Of a DNA stretch of 64,000 nucleotides, positions 34,938 to 42,839 are shown piece by piece. The position numbers and the translations under genes were made by a program. Position 1 is the first letter of the stretch. Every line of letters starts with the position of its first letter. Origin of the DNA: Deltaproteobacteria bacterium (GTDB lineage Bacteria; Acidobacteriota; Thermoanaerobaculia; Multivoradales; JAHZIX01). The notes under the pieces were generated by a model that worked only from the letters and a program-made list of their open reading frames with translations, searched no databases and was not told the origin of the DNA. Location: the NCBI GenBank assembly GCA_022601195.1, contig JAHZIX010000052.1:62001-126000 (forward strand), given 5' to 3'.

Positions 34938-35276
34938 CTAGTCGCCAGGGATCCCCGTGCCACCGTGGCCACCACCCGGTCGATGGCCATCAAAAATGCA
35001 AACGCAACCGTCACAGTAGGCGATTCCCGCGGAGGGGCAGGCATCCTGGCACTCGCTATCGGACTGGCAATCCATGTCACCACAGAAGCTCCGAGCTTCA
35101 GGAGCCAGGTTGAAGAAGTTCAGTCCCTCGAGGACGAAGGGTTCGCCGTGGTCGGCGGTTTGGCCGTTCTCTAAGGGTAAGGGCAACTCGGTAGCTGGTG
35201 CGGAGTCCGCTACCGCAAACCCCGTGCTGGCCAAAGAGAGGATGAGGATGGATAAGACACAGAGAATGAACTTCAT
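34938..35276 (-). CDS. Small exported Cys-rich protein, unknown family
   Basis: 112 aa. A clear signal peptide (residues 1-24: MKF, hydrophobic core, AVAD). The mature part ends with seven cysteines in 26 residues (FCGDMDC, SEC, DAC, YC, GCVC), followed by a His/Gly-rich tail (GHRPGGGHGG). The spacing recalls small disulfide-stabilised folds; the His-rich end could bind metal. No homologue recognised. GGGAG lies about ten bases before the ATG. A promoter region rich in A and T lies upstream (35277-35534), shared with the divergent gene. Confidence 0.68.
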   Translation of the reverse strand: MKFILCVLSILILSLASTGFAVADSAPATELPLPLENGQTADHGEPFVLEGLNFFNLAPEARSFCGDMDCQSDSECQDACPSAGIAYCDGCVCIFDGHRPGGGHGGTGIPGD

Positions 35277-35421
35277 GGCGATTTTTCTCCCAAAGGAAGG
35301 TTCGAGAAAGGGATGATCACATCCGCTCTATCGAAAAGTGAAAAGAAAATACTCTAAATTAAGCATATCTCTTCTATCACTTCTCATACTAATCAGCAAG
35401 CCACCCCGTGGGCCTCTAACT

Positions 35422-35451
35422 GCTCCGGCTGGGCTCCGGCTGGGCTCCGTC
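35422..35451. repeat. 11-bp tandem repeat
   Basis: GCTCCGGCTGG occurs twice (35422-35432, 35433-35443), followed by a partial third copy GCTCCGTC. It lies in the divergent promoter region before the lysozyme-like gene. Confidence 0.8.
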
Positions 35452-35534
35452 AGATCACTGGTTTGCGTTAGATTTGGAACAAGGAGACCCTCTCCTACCT
35501 CGCTGAAGATGGCGATCGAGAGAACATTTACCCC

Positions 35535-36341
35535 GTGAAACGCCAAAAGAAAAACCGCCCACGCCAGCTGCGTCGCGGACGATCTCCGAAGCTCACCAGA
35601 AAGCTGCTGGCCGCCGCTCTGGCGATTGGCCTTCTCACGGTTCTCACCTTCCGGTGGCTGGAGTCGCCCCCCAAGGACCCCAACGATGCCTGCGCCATTT
35701 TCAAAGAAAAACCTTCCTGGTACACCAGCCTAGGGAAGTCGGAAGAGCTCTGGGGTACTCCCAAGGAAGTTCAACTCGCCATCCTCTTTCAGGAATCGAG
35801 TTTTCGGGCCAGAATCCGCCCGCCCCGCACCAAGATTCTTTGGGTCATACCTTGGCGGCGCCCCTCTTCCGCCTATGGTTACGGGCAAATTCTGGACGGC
35901 ACCTGGCAAGATTACCGGCGCCGGAGAGGCCGAACGAGAGGCTGGCCGGGAAGCTGGGTAGGACCCCAGCGAAGCTCCTTCCACGACGTGGCGGACTTCG
36001 TCGGCTGGTACACCGACCAAATCCATCAAACGGCAGGAATCGAGAAAAACGACGCCGCCCACCTCTACCTCGCCTACCACGAGGGGCCCGGAGGATACTC
36101 TCGAGGATCTCACCGAAAGAAAGCCTGGTTGTTGGCCGTCGCAGATCAGGTCGCTCAACGAGCCCAGCGGTACCGGCAACAACTCTCTCACTGTGAGGAT
36201 GCCCTGTGGTGGAGCGCCCTCCGACACCGTCTCGCGAAAGGGGCGGCGGCATTGATCCTCCTGGCTCTCACGGTGCTTTTTCTGAGGCGACTCTTTCGGC
36301 GCAGGTTCTCCTCCAAGCAGAGGCGAAGGCGGAAGAGATAG
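35535..36341 (+). CDS. Lysozyme-like transglycosylase with two membrane helices
   Basis: 268 aa from a GTG. A very basic N-terminus precedes a membrane helix at about 23-42, and a second lies at about 235-255, followed by a basic tail. Between them is a lysozyme-like domain: VQLAILFQESSF (catalytic Glu), PRTKILWVIPWRRPSSAYGYGQILDGTW, and YLAYHEGPGGY. This family is widespread in Gram-negative bacteria. It would cleave peptidoglycan in the periplasm while tethered. The start is the first GTG in frame and no strong SD is seen. Confidence 0.82.
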   Translation: MKRQKKNRPRQLRRGRSPKLTRKLLAAALAIGLLTVLTFRWLESPPKDPNDACAIFKEKPSWYTSLGKSEELWGTPKEVQLAILFQESSFRARIRPPRTKILWVIPWRRPSSAYGYGQILDGTWQDYRRRRGRTRGWPGSWVGPQRSSFHDVADFVGWYTDQIHQTAGIEKNDAAHLYLAYHEGPGGYSRGSHRKKAWLLAVADQVAQRAQRYRQQLSHCEDALWWSALRHRLAKGAAALILLALTVLFLRRLFRRRFSSKQRRRRKR

Positions 36342-36360
36342 TCTTCTGGACGGCAGGTTT

Positions 36361-37977
36361 CTAGAGAGCCTGTTCCCAGTTCTGCCCGCCCAGAGCTTCG
36401 AATCCGGCAGCTCCTAGCACGTGCCCCGCGATCTTCAGCTGGGCAGCCCCAGGTGGGCGGCGAATCGGCACTGTCAGGCGGCGACTCTCGCCGGGCTCGA
36501 GGGCCACGGGTAAGGGAATCCAAGGACGATCCCGAAGAAGGTCTTCGCCAGCGCTGAGAAGCTCCACCTGGAAAACTACCCCTCCGGCGCCCGCAGGCCC
36601 CGCCAACCAGCGGCTGGATCCCTGGTTGGTCACCGTCAACGAAAGCTCTCGCCGCTCTCCTGGTGGCCAGGGAAGATCTGCTCCAGCGACTTCGAAGCCT
36701 CCACGGACCGCCCCCCAGGTCAGCGTCGAGGGCACCTCCGGAGGCGCACAGGTCGCCTGCAGGGGGGATAGAGGTGCGAGCTCCCGACAAGCTTCCACAA
36801 GAGATTCGGCCGCCTTTCCCGGATCGTGAACCTCGGCGACGTAGGAGCGAGCTGCCCTTCCCATAGCCTGCAATTTCTCCGGCGCCCCCAACAACTGCTT
36901 CACCGCGGCTGCCAAAGCCGCTACCTCCTCGGTACCGAGAAGGACCTTGACGGCGATTCGACTGGGCAACTCGGCGGATTGGGCGAAATCGGAAACGATG
37001 GCAGGGCGCCCCATGGCGAGCACCCGTAGCAAGGAAGCCGAGGTCTCTCCCGCGGTCGGATACCGCAAGTTGAGACATAGATCTGTCGCTGCAATCGCCG
37101 ATTCGAACTCCCCGTAGGGCAAGAAGCCCGTAACGTGGACCCGTTCCGCAACTCCTCCCCGGCGTGCCTCCGCCAGGAGGTCGCTCGCCTCTGAGGCTTG
37201 CCCGACGATCAGCAGATGGGCTTCCTCCAAACCCGGCTGGGCGAGCATTTCAACCGCCTTCTCGGTGCGCTTGATGGGAGTTTGAAAACCAAAGGAGCCG
37301 AGAACCACCGAGTGCTCCGGAAGCCCCAACCGCTGCCGAAAAACAGCCCTCTGGTCCTCGTCCGCCGCCGGAGGCAGAGGAACCCCCATGGGAATGACGC
37401 GCACCGCCAGGGCGGGCTCTTCGTCTCGCAGCATCTCTGCGGCCCACTGGCTGTGTACCAGTACTCCCCGCTGAGCTAGCAATAGGCTGCGGTGCGCCGG
37501 TAGGGCAAAGAGAGAGGCATCGCTGTAGGCTCCCCAACGCCGCGCCCAGGCCACCGCTCTCCCCAACAGACCGTGATCCGCCTCCAGGCGGTGAAGGTAG
37601 GGATCCAATTCACCATGGGCCAGGGTCCGCTCCATCAACAGGTGGTGAAGAACCAGATCGTGTAGGACCAAAACCCCCGGAAAAGACTCCGCCAAGTCGG
37701 CTACCGCGGCATGATGAAGGTTGTTGCCCATGTGGTAGACGGGCAACCTCGGGTTCTCCCCAGGCTCGACCTCTTCCTGCTGAGCTTCGAGAGCTTCGAG
37801 GGCCGGCTGGGGATGCCAACGCTTCTCGACCTCTTCGCTCACCGCCTGACCCGGCAGCCGTAACACTCGGAGATCGCAACGGCTCTCCAGATGGGGAAGC
37901 AGATCGACGCTGTAGTCTGAAATCCCGGACCGCACCGGTGGTAGCGGTGAGATGTAGTCCAAAGGTAAGGGAGCCAT
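36361..37977 (-). CDS. Group 1 glycosyltransferase (GT4) with C-terminal beta-rich domain
   Basis: 538 aa. The N-terminal Rossmann half starts LDYISPLPPVRSGISDYS, a common start of GT4 enzymes, and includes VLVLHDLVLHHL. The donor half has VVLGSFGFQTPIKR and a GETSASLLRVLAMGRPAIVSD signature. After residue 410 there is an extra 120-residue segment (GERRELSLTVTNQGSSRW...RRPPGAAQLKIAGHV) that looks like a beta-sandwich. It probably works in surface polysaccharide or glycan synthesis; donor and acceptor are unknown. Confidence 0.85.
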   Translation of the reverse strand: MAPLPLDYISPLPPVRSGISDYSVDLLPHLESRCDLRVLRLPGQAVSEEVEKRWHPQPALEALEAQQEEVEPGENPRLPVYHMGNNLHHAAVADLAESFPGVLVLHDLVLHHLLMERTLAHGELDPYLHRLEADHGLLGRAVAWARRWGAYSDASLFALPAHRSLLLAQRGVLVHSQWAAEMLRDEEPALAVRVIPMGVPLPPAADEDQRAVFRQRLGLPEHSVVLGSFGFQTPIKRTEKAVEMLAQPGLEEAHLLIVGQASEASDLLAEARRGGVAERVHVTGFLPYGEFESAIAATDLCLNLRYPTAGETSASLLRVLAMGRPAIVSDFAQSAELPSRIAVKVLLGTEEVAALAAAVKQLLGAPEKLQAMGRAARSYVAEVHDPGKAAESLVEACRELAPLSPLQATCAPPEVPSTLTWGAVRGGFEVAGADLPWPPGERRELSLTVTNQGSSRWLAGPAGAGGVVFQVELLSAGEDLLRDRPWIPLPVALEPGESRRLTVPIRRPPGAAQLKIAGHVLGAAGFEALGGQNWEQAL

Positions 37978-37996
37978 CGAGAACCTGGAAGAGGGT

Positions 37997-39104
37997 CTAG
38001 GATTCCGCGCCGGCGTTCAGGTTCCCCGACAGGAAACCTTGAATAAAAGGCTCCAGGTCACCATCGAGCACCCGATCTGCGTCTCCCACCTCGACCCCGG
38101 TGCGGTGGTCCTTGACCATCCGGTAAGGATGAAGGACATAGCTGCGAATCTGGCTGCCCCAGCCGATCTCCAGCTTCTCCCCTTCTTTGACCGCTTGCTC
38201 CTGGGCCCGGCGCTCAATTTCCATTTGATAGAGACGAGATTTCAGCACCTTCATGGCGGTGGAGCGGTTCTTGATCTGGCTGCGCTCGTTCTGACAAGAA
38301 ACCACGATATTGGTCGGCAAGTGCGTGATCCGAACCGCCGAGTCCGTCTTGTTGACATGCTGCCCTCCCGCACCGGAGGCCCGAAAAGTGTCGATCCGCA
38401 AATCCTTATCGAGAATTTCGACCTCCACCGTGTCGTCGATCTCCGGGTAGATGTAGACCGAAGCAAAGGAGGTATGTCGACGCTTCGCCGCATCGAATGG
38501 ACTGATTCGCACCAAGCGGTGAACGCCATTGCCTTCCTTGAGGTAGCCATAGGCAAAGGCTCCTCGCACAGCGAAGGTCACGCTCTTGATACCCGCTTCC
38601 TCTCCATCCAGTCGGTCGAGCATTTCGATGCTGTAGCCACTCTGCTCAGACCAGCGCAAATACATGCGCAGCAGCATCTCCGCCCAATCCTGAGATTCGG
38701 TGCCGCCAGCTCCCGGGTGCAGGGTCACAATGGCGTTTTTCTCGTCGTCTTCCCCGGATAGCTTGAGTTGAAGATCGAGGCGAGGCAGGTGATCTTCCAG
38801 ACGGTCCAGAAAAGCTCCTAGCTGGTCATCTACCTCACCTTCGGCCAGTAGCTCACGCCACAACTCGATCTCTTCCGCATCGTCGAGGAGATTCTTCAGG
38901 GTTTCCTGTTGCCGTTCCAGGCCACGGCGCTCGCGCAGGACGGTAGCGCTGTGTTCGTTGTTATCCCAGAAACCGGGCTGGCCCATTTCGTGGTCGATCT
39001 CGGCGAGTTTGTCTGCTAGAGGAACCCGTTCAAAGATACCCCCGAAGGTTCTCGATCTGGTGACTGTAGCGGTCTAATCTCTGCTGCGATTCAGCTGGAT
39101 TCAT
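37997..39104 (-). CDS. prfB: Peptide chain release factor 2 with programmed +1 frameshift
   Basis: The full product is read from two frames. ATG 39104 (AGGAGGGAGAC upstream) encodes 24 residues, MNPAESQQRLDRYSHQIENL..., then an in-frame TGA at 39032-39030. After a +1 shift the frame continues with ERVPLADKLAEID and runs to 37997, giving 368 aa in total, as expected for RF2. Key motifs are SPF (about 201-203) for UGA recognition and GGQ (about 246-248) for peptidyl-tRNA hydrolysis. The ATG overlaps the lnt stop by ATGA. It terminates translation at UGA and UAA. Confidence 0.96.
39030..39044 (-). promoter_or_regulatory. RF2 programmed frameshift site
   Basis: On the minus strand CGG-GGG-TAT-CTT-TGA-A. 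The G-run acts as an internal Shine-Dalgarno three bases before the slippery CTT, and TGA is codon 25. This is essentially identical to the E. coli site. Low RF2 makes ribosomes shift at CTT-T and restores RF2 synthesis (autoregulation). Confidence 0.95.
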
Positions 39105-40684
39105 GTCTCCCTCCTAGAGCGGCGGACTATAGCAAATGCTAGGAACAAGCCGCAGAGCACTGGCGTCAAACCCGGAAATCGAGTGTAGGGACTCAAGTCC
39201 CGCCGGCCTGCTACGGAAATGGCTAGAGCTCCTTCTTCGTCCTCACCTAGCCGGGCCAAAACTTCCCCTTCCGGACCGATCAGGCCAGAGATTCCCGTAA
39301 TCGCCGATCGCAATAGGAGCCGGCGGTTTTCCGCTGCTCGAAAGCGGGCGGCGCGAAATAGTTGAGCGCGAGCTGCCGAATTACCGTACCAGGCGTCATT
39401 GCTGCCGGAAGCGAGCAAAGTCGCTCCAGCTCTCACCGCGGCAGCCGTTTCCTGAGGAAAGACCACCTCGTAGCAAATCCCCACGGCGATGCGCTCCTGC
39501 CCCCAAGTCAATAGCGAGTGGCTCTTCCCGGCCCGGAAGTCGCCAGCGCTGCGGGCTAACCTCCCGACCCAAGGGAACAGATCTCTGAGGGGTACGAACT
39601 CCCCCCACGGTACCAGCTTTCGCTTGTCATAGCGCTCCACCTTTCCCCCGGGGGAAAGCAGAAAGGCAGAGTTGAAAATGCCCCCATCTGCTGCGGTATG
39701 AGGAGAATTGAACAGCACCGGACAGCCGGCTCGATTGAGAGCTTCCAGATCACTGCGCAACCGCTGGTCCCCGGTGGGGGAATCAAATTCGAAGGGCCAG
39801 GCAGCACTCTCCGGCCACAGAAGAAGGGCTCCCGGCTCGTCGCAGGCTTCATAGGACTGGGAAAGCACCTTGTTGTAGTTGCGGAAAATTTCCTCCCATT
39901 GGAGGTCGATGGCATTGGTGATGTTGGGTTGCAGGAGGCGAACCGGCGACGCTGTCGTCGACGTTGCGGTCGAGGATTCGGGCTCGGTTCCGCCCTTCAG
40001 CTGAATGGCCACCATGGGGCTCAGGGAAACGAGCAGAGCTGCCAGGAACCACTTCCACCGCTTCTCCGCAATCGCCAGGGCGCAGCCGACCTGAAAAAAC
40101 AGCAGCAGGAAAGAGACTCCCAAAGCCCCCCCGAAAGCCGAAAAAGGCAGCGCCCCGGGGAGGTCCGTCCAAGCGTAAGCAGCCAGGTTCCAAGGAAAAC
40201 CCTCGAGAAACCAGGTCCTCAGCCACTCCACCGCCACCCAGGCCGCGGGCACTCCCAGCAACGCCCTCCAGCCTCCCCGTCGCCAAGCGATGGCACCGAG
40301 GACACCGAACAGGGCACGGTAGAGGCCCAAATACAAAGCGACTCCCAACAAGAGCGCGAACGAGACGGGGCCCGGCAGGCCGCCGTAGGATTGCAGGGTG
40401 TGGGCGATCCAAGGAATGGAAGTCAACCAGGCGGCCACCCCATGGACCCAACCCAACATCCCAGGACGCAAAATCCCAGATCGCCAAATCCCAGAGACCG
40501 AGCTCCCCGGGCGACCGAGAACCAAGAAAAATGGAATCAGAGAGACGAAAGAGAAAAAGAGCCAGGGCTCCCGGGAGAAGGACAACCCCCAGAGAATCCC
40601 ACTCCCAGCTGCCGAGGCTATCGCGACGGGGAAGCGAATTCCTGTGGGGGTGGAGGGCGCTGGCTCAGAGAGGTTCTGACCCAC
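39101..40684 (-). CDS. lnt: Apolipoprotein N-acyltransferase
   Basis: 527 aa. An N-terminal membrane region with six or so helices is followed by a nitrilase-type domain. The catalytic triad is Glu292 (LWPESAAW), Lys356 (RKLVPWGEFVP) and Cys404 (GICYEVVFP), all present. It adds the third acyl chain to lipoproteins at the periplasmic face of the inner membrane; its presence indicates a diderm cell. It overlaps prfB by 4 bp and follows the SPOR gene by 2 bp. Confidence 0.94.
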   Translation of the reverse strand: MGQNLSEPAPSTPTGIRFPVAIASAAGSGILWGLSFSREPWLFFSFVSLIPFFLVLGRPGSSVSGIWRSGILRPGMLGWVHGVAAWLTSIPWIAHTLQSYGGLPGPVSFALLLGVALYLGLYRALFGVLGAIAWRRGGWRALLGVPAAWVAVEWLRTWFLEGFPWNLAAYAWTDLPGALPFSAFGGALGVSFLLLFFQVGCALAIAEKRWKWFLAALLVSLSPMVAIQLKGGTEPESSTATSTTASPVRLLQPNITNAIDLQWEEIFRNYNKVLSQSYEACDEPGALLLWPESAAWPFEFDSPTGDQRLRSDLEALNRAGCPVLFNSPHTAADGGIFNSAFLLSPGGKVERYDKRKLVPWGEFVPLRDLFPWVGRLARSAGDFRAGKSHSLLTWGQERIAVGICYEVVFPQETAAAVRAGATLLASGSNDAWYGNSAARAQLFRAARFRAAENRRLLLRSAITGISGLIGPEGEVLARLGEDEEGALAISVAGRRDLSPYTRFPGLTPVLCGLFLAFAIVRRSRRET

Positions 40685-40686
40685 CG

Positions 40687-41361
40687 TCAGCTGGTTATCC
40701 AGGATTCCAGCTTGAAAACCTGTCGAACTCGCTCCGCCACTTCCGCAGCAGCCGGACGAGTCGTAAAAGGGCCGATCCGGACACGATACATCGTTTGGTC
40801 TTCAACCTGGATAGGCGAGAGAAAAGCGCCATAACCGGCGTCGAGGAGCTGCTGGAGCACTTTTCTGGCCTGCCTCCGTTCACGAACGGAGAGCACCTGA
40901 ACGAAGAGATCACCAGCGGATGGAGCAGCGGGCTGGCGGGCTGTGGCCCGGGGAATCGCCGGGTTCGTCTGTCGAGCCGGGTCCTCCTGCACCTTCTTTT
41001 TTCGAGCCGGGGCAGGTGGTGGTGGCGCCGGCTCCGCCCTAGCAGGCGGGTCCCCCCCTAAATCTTCATTGAGGGTCGTCTCAGGGTCTGCCCCGAGAAC
41101 CACTTCCTGCAAATCTTCCGCTTCTTGACTCTCGGAGTCGGAGAAGAAGGTGAATTCCTCTAGACCATCCTCGGTAGGTGGCGTCTCTTCAGCAAGCATG
41201 GCCATGGGATCTGGCGGTACCGCCAGCTGTCCTCCTCGACCGGCCCAAAGGCCGGCGAAGAAGGCGCTCAGCATGCACACTAGAAGAATGACAAAAGCGA
41301 CCAGGACTTGACGGTTGGTCAGAGCAATCTCGTAATAACTGGCTTCGTCCGGTTCGTGCAC
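40687..41361 (-). CDS. Membrane-anchored SPOR-domain protein
   Basis: 224 aa from GTG 41361, preceded by AAAGGA; the longer frame to 41493 adds a basic non-conserved stretch. One transmembrane helix (ALTNRQVLVAFVILLVCMLSAFF, about 12-34) with a short cytosolic N-terminus. A Pro/Ala/Glu linker leads to a C-terminal SPOR domain (DLFVQVLSVRERRQARKVL...MYRVRIGPF), which binds denuded septal peptidoglycan. The layout is that of FtsN-like or DamX-like division proteins. It is tightly coupled to lnt. Confidence 0.85.
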   Translation of the reverse strand: MHEPDEASYYEIALTNRQVLVAFVILLVCMLSAFFAGLWAGRGGQLAVPPDPMAMLAEETPPTEDGLEEFTFFSDSESQEAEDLQEVVLGADPETTLNEDLGGDPPARAEPAPPPPAPARKKKVQEDPARQTNPAIPRATARQPAAPSAGDLFVQVLSVRERRQARKVLQQLLDAGYGAFLSPIQVEDQTMYRVRIGPFTTRPAAAEVAERVRQVFKLESWITS

Positions 41362-41535
41362 AGGGATCTTTCCTTTCGCCAACGGCCCGCAATTATCTGG
41401 ATTGGTTTGTCGTCGGAGAAATCGAGGGGCGGGCCGCCTGCCTCGAGCTAAGTATAGATCGGCATTGGCTTTTCTTCCAACCAGAGAACCCATCCGAAGG
41501 GAAAATGAAGGGAGAAGGGCTCCCCAGGAGGCAAG

Positions 41536-42756
41536 CTACACAGGTAGTGGGGGTAAGAGAACTTCCTGAGAGGTCGCCGTTCCCGTGGGAGAGAGAACCG
41601 CCAAGCTGACATCGTCGTGAGCGGCCTCCTCTCCTAGGTGCCGATCCAGGGCGGCCAGCACCCTCTGGGCCACCTCTTGGGGCGAGCCCCCTTCGGCCAG
41701 GAGAGCCCCTACCTGATCAAACCCAAAGGCTTCCCCACTCTTCTCGTCGACGGCTTCCGCTAGCCCATCCGTGTAAAGCAAGAGTAGATCACCGGCTCCC
41801 AAGGTGACTGTGGAGCTTTCCACCTCGAGATCTGCTTTGAGCCCCAAGGGCAGCCCCCCTTTCCCCAACTCCTCCAGACTCCCATTCGGGCGGCGCAGCC
41901 AGGGAAAAGGATGGCCGGCACAAACCCATTCCAACACACCGGTAGAAGGGTCGTAGACACTGAAAAACAGCGTCATGAAAGCGCGTCGATCCGCCGTGAG
42001 GCAAAGGCGACGGTTGAGCAAAGAAACCACCTTTACCGGGTCCGGATCCAGGTCCATGGCGACCCCTAGAGTGGCTTTGGCGGTGGCCATGAGGAGCCCG
42101 GCGGCCATGCCATGGCCGCTAGCGTCGCCGATGATGAAAGCCATGCGGCCATCGGGAAGGCTCGAGAAATCGTAGAAATCACCTCCGACGGCCGTGGCGG
42201 TGCGATAGCTGTGGCTCACTTCTACGCCGGCTAGGGAGATCTCGCCGTCGGGCAGCAAGTCCCGCTGCAACTGCCGCGCCACAGCCAGCTCATCCCTGAC
42301 CCGTACTCGATCCACCAACTCCAAAATCAGTAGAAAGACCAATAGGCCAATCGAGGTGAGAAACCAAACCGGAGAAAAATCGAGGTAAAAGACCGGAGTC
42401 AACTGCAGCTCGGCCGAAAAATCGAACATCCCTAGAAGGACCGCGATCATCGATGCAGCGAAAAGCATCCGCCGCACGGGAGAGAGCTTGAAAGACAAAC
42501 CCAAGAAGAGGTCTCGAGCGGTACACCACAAACCCCTCGAAGCTTCGGGCGACTCCCGGCCGCCACTTTGCTCGCGGATCAGCAGGCTAATGGCTTCCCC
42601 CGCATCCCGCTGAAACAGGCGGCGGACATCTTCTCCCCGCACATTGCCAGCGTAGGCGGAGGCGAAGCGACGGAGGCCGCTTACTCGTTTGCCGATCGGC
42701 TGAGACTTCTTCTCGGGGTGACTCACGATGACTGATACGAGTCTACACCCTCGCAA
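41536..42756 (-). CDS. RsbU/SpoIIE-type PP2C phosphatase, membrane anchored
   Basis: 406 aa; the start is uncertain (TTG 42756, or GTG 42726). Two hydrophobic helices at about 95-160 precede a coiled linker (ELVDRVRVRDELAVARQLQRDLLP). The phosphatase domain has the metal aspartates in VGGDFYDF and IGDASGHGMAA, and a terminal AHDDVSLAVL. Such enzymes dephosphorylate anti-anti-sigma factors in partner-switching systems. No partner is in the window. Confidence 0.88.
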   Translation of the reverse strand: MRGCRLVSVIVSHPEKKSQPIGKRVSGLRRFASAYAGNVRGEDVRRLFQRDAGEAISLLIREQSGGRESPEASRGLWCTARDLFLGLSFKLSPVRRMLFAASMIAVLLGMFDFSAELQLTPVFYLDFSPVWFLTSIGLLVFLLILELVDRVRVRDELAVARQLQRDLLPDGEISLAGVEVSHSYRTATAVGGDFYDFSSLPDGRMAFIIGDASGHGMAAGLLMATAKATLGVAMDLDPDPVKVVSLLNRRLCLTADRRAFMTLFFSVYDPSTGVLEWVCAGHPFPWLRRPNGSLEELGKGGLPLGLKADLEVESSTVTLGAGDLLLLYTDGLAEAVDEKSGEAFGFDQVGALLAEGGSPQEVAQRVLAALDRHLGEEAAHDDVSLAVLSPTGTATSQEVLLPPLPV

Positions 42757-42800
42757 GTTCCACAGAATTCACCCCACGCCGGGAGAATCTCACCGGATCC

Positions 42801-42839
42801 CTGCTGCGGATCTCTACTCCGGATCTCTGCTACGGAATC
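42801..42839. repeat. 13-bp imperfect tandem repeat, three copies
   Basis: CTGCTGCGGATCT, CTACTCCGGATCT and CTGCTACGGAATC lie end to end just after the Wzy-like stop codon, upstream of the phosphatase gene. Confidence 0.75.

Noticed and set aside
34751..35083. Minus-strand gene downstream of the Cys-rich protein
   Set aside because: It overlaps the Cys-rich gene in another frame and has no signal, domain or ribosome binding site.
39698..41061. Two long plus-strand open frames opposite lnt and the SPOR gene
   Set aside because: Both are antisense to well-supported genes and are Arg/Pro-rich low-complexity products typical of GC-rich shadows.
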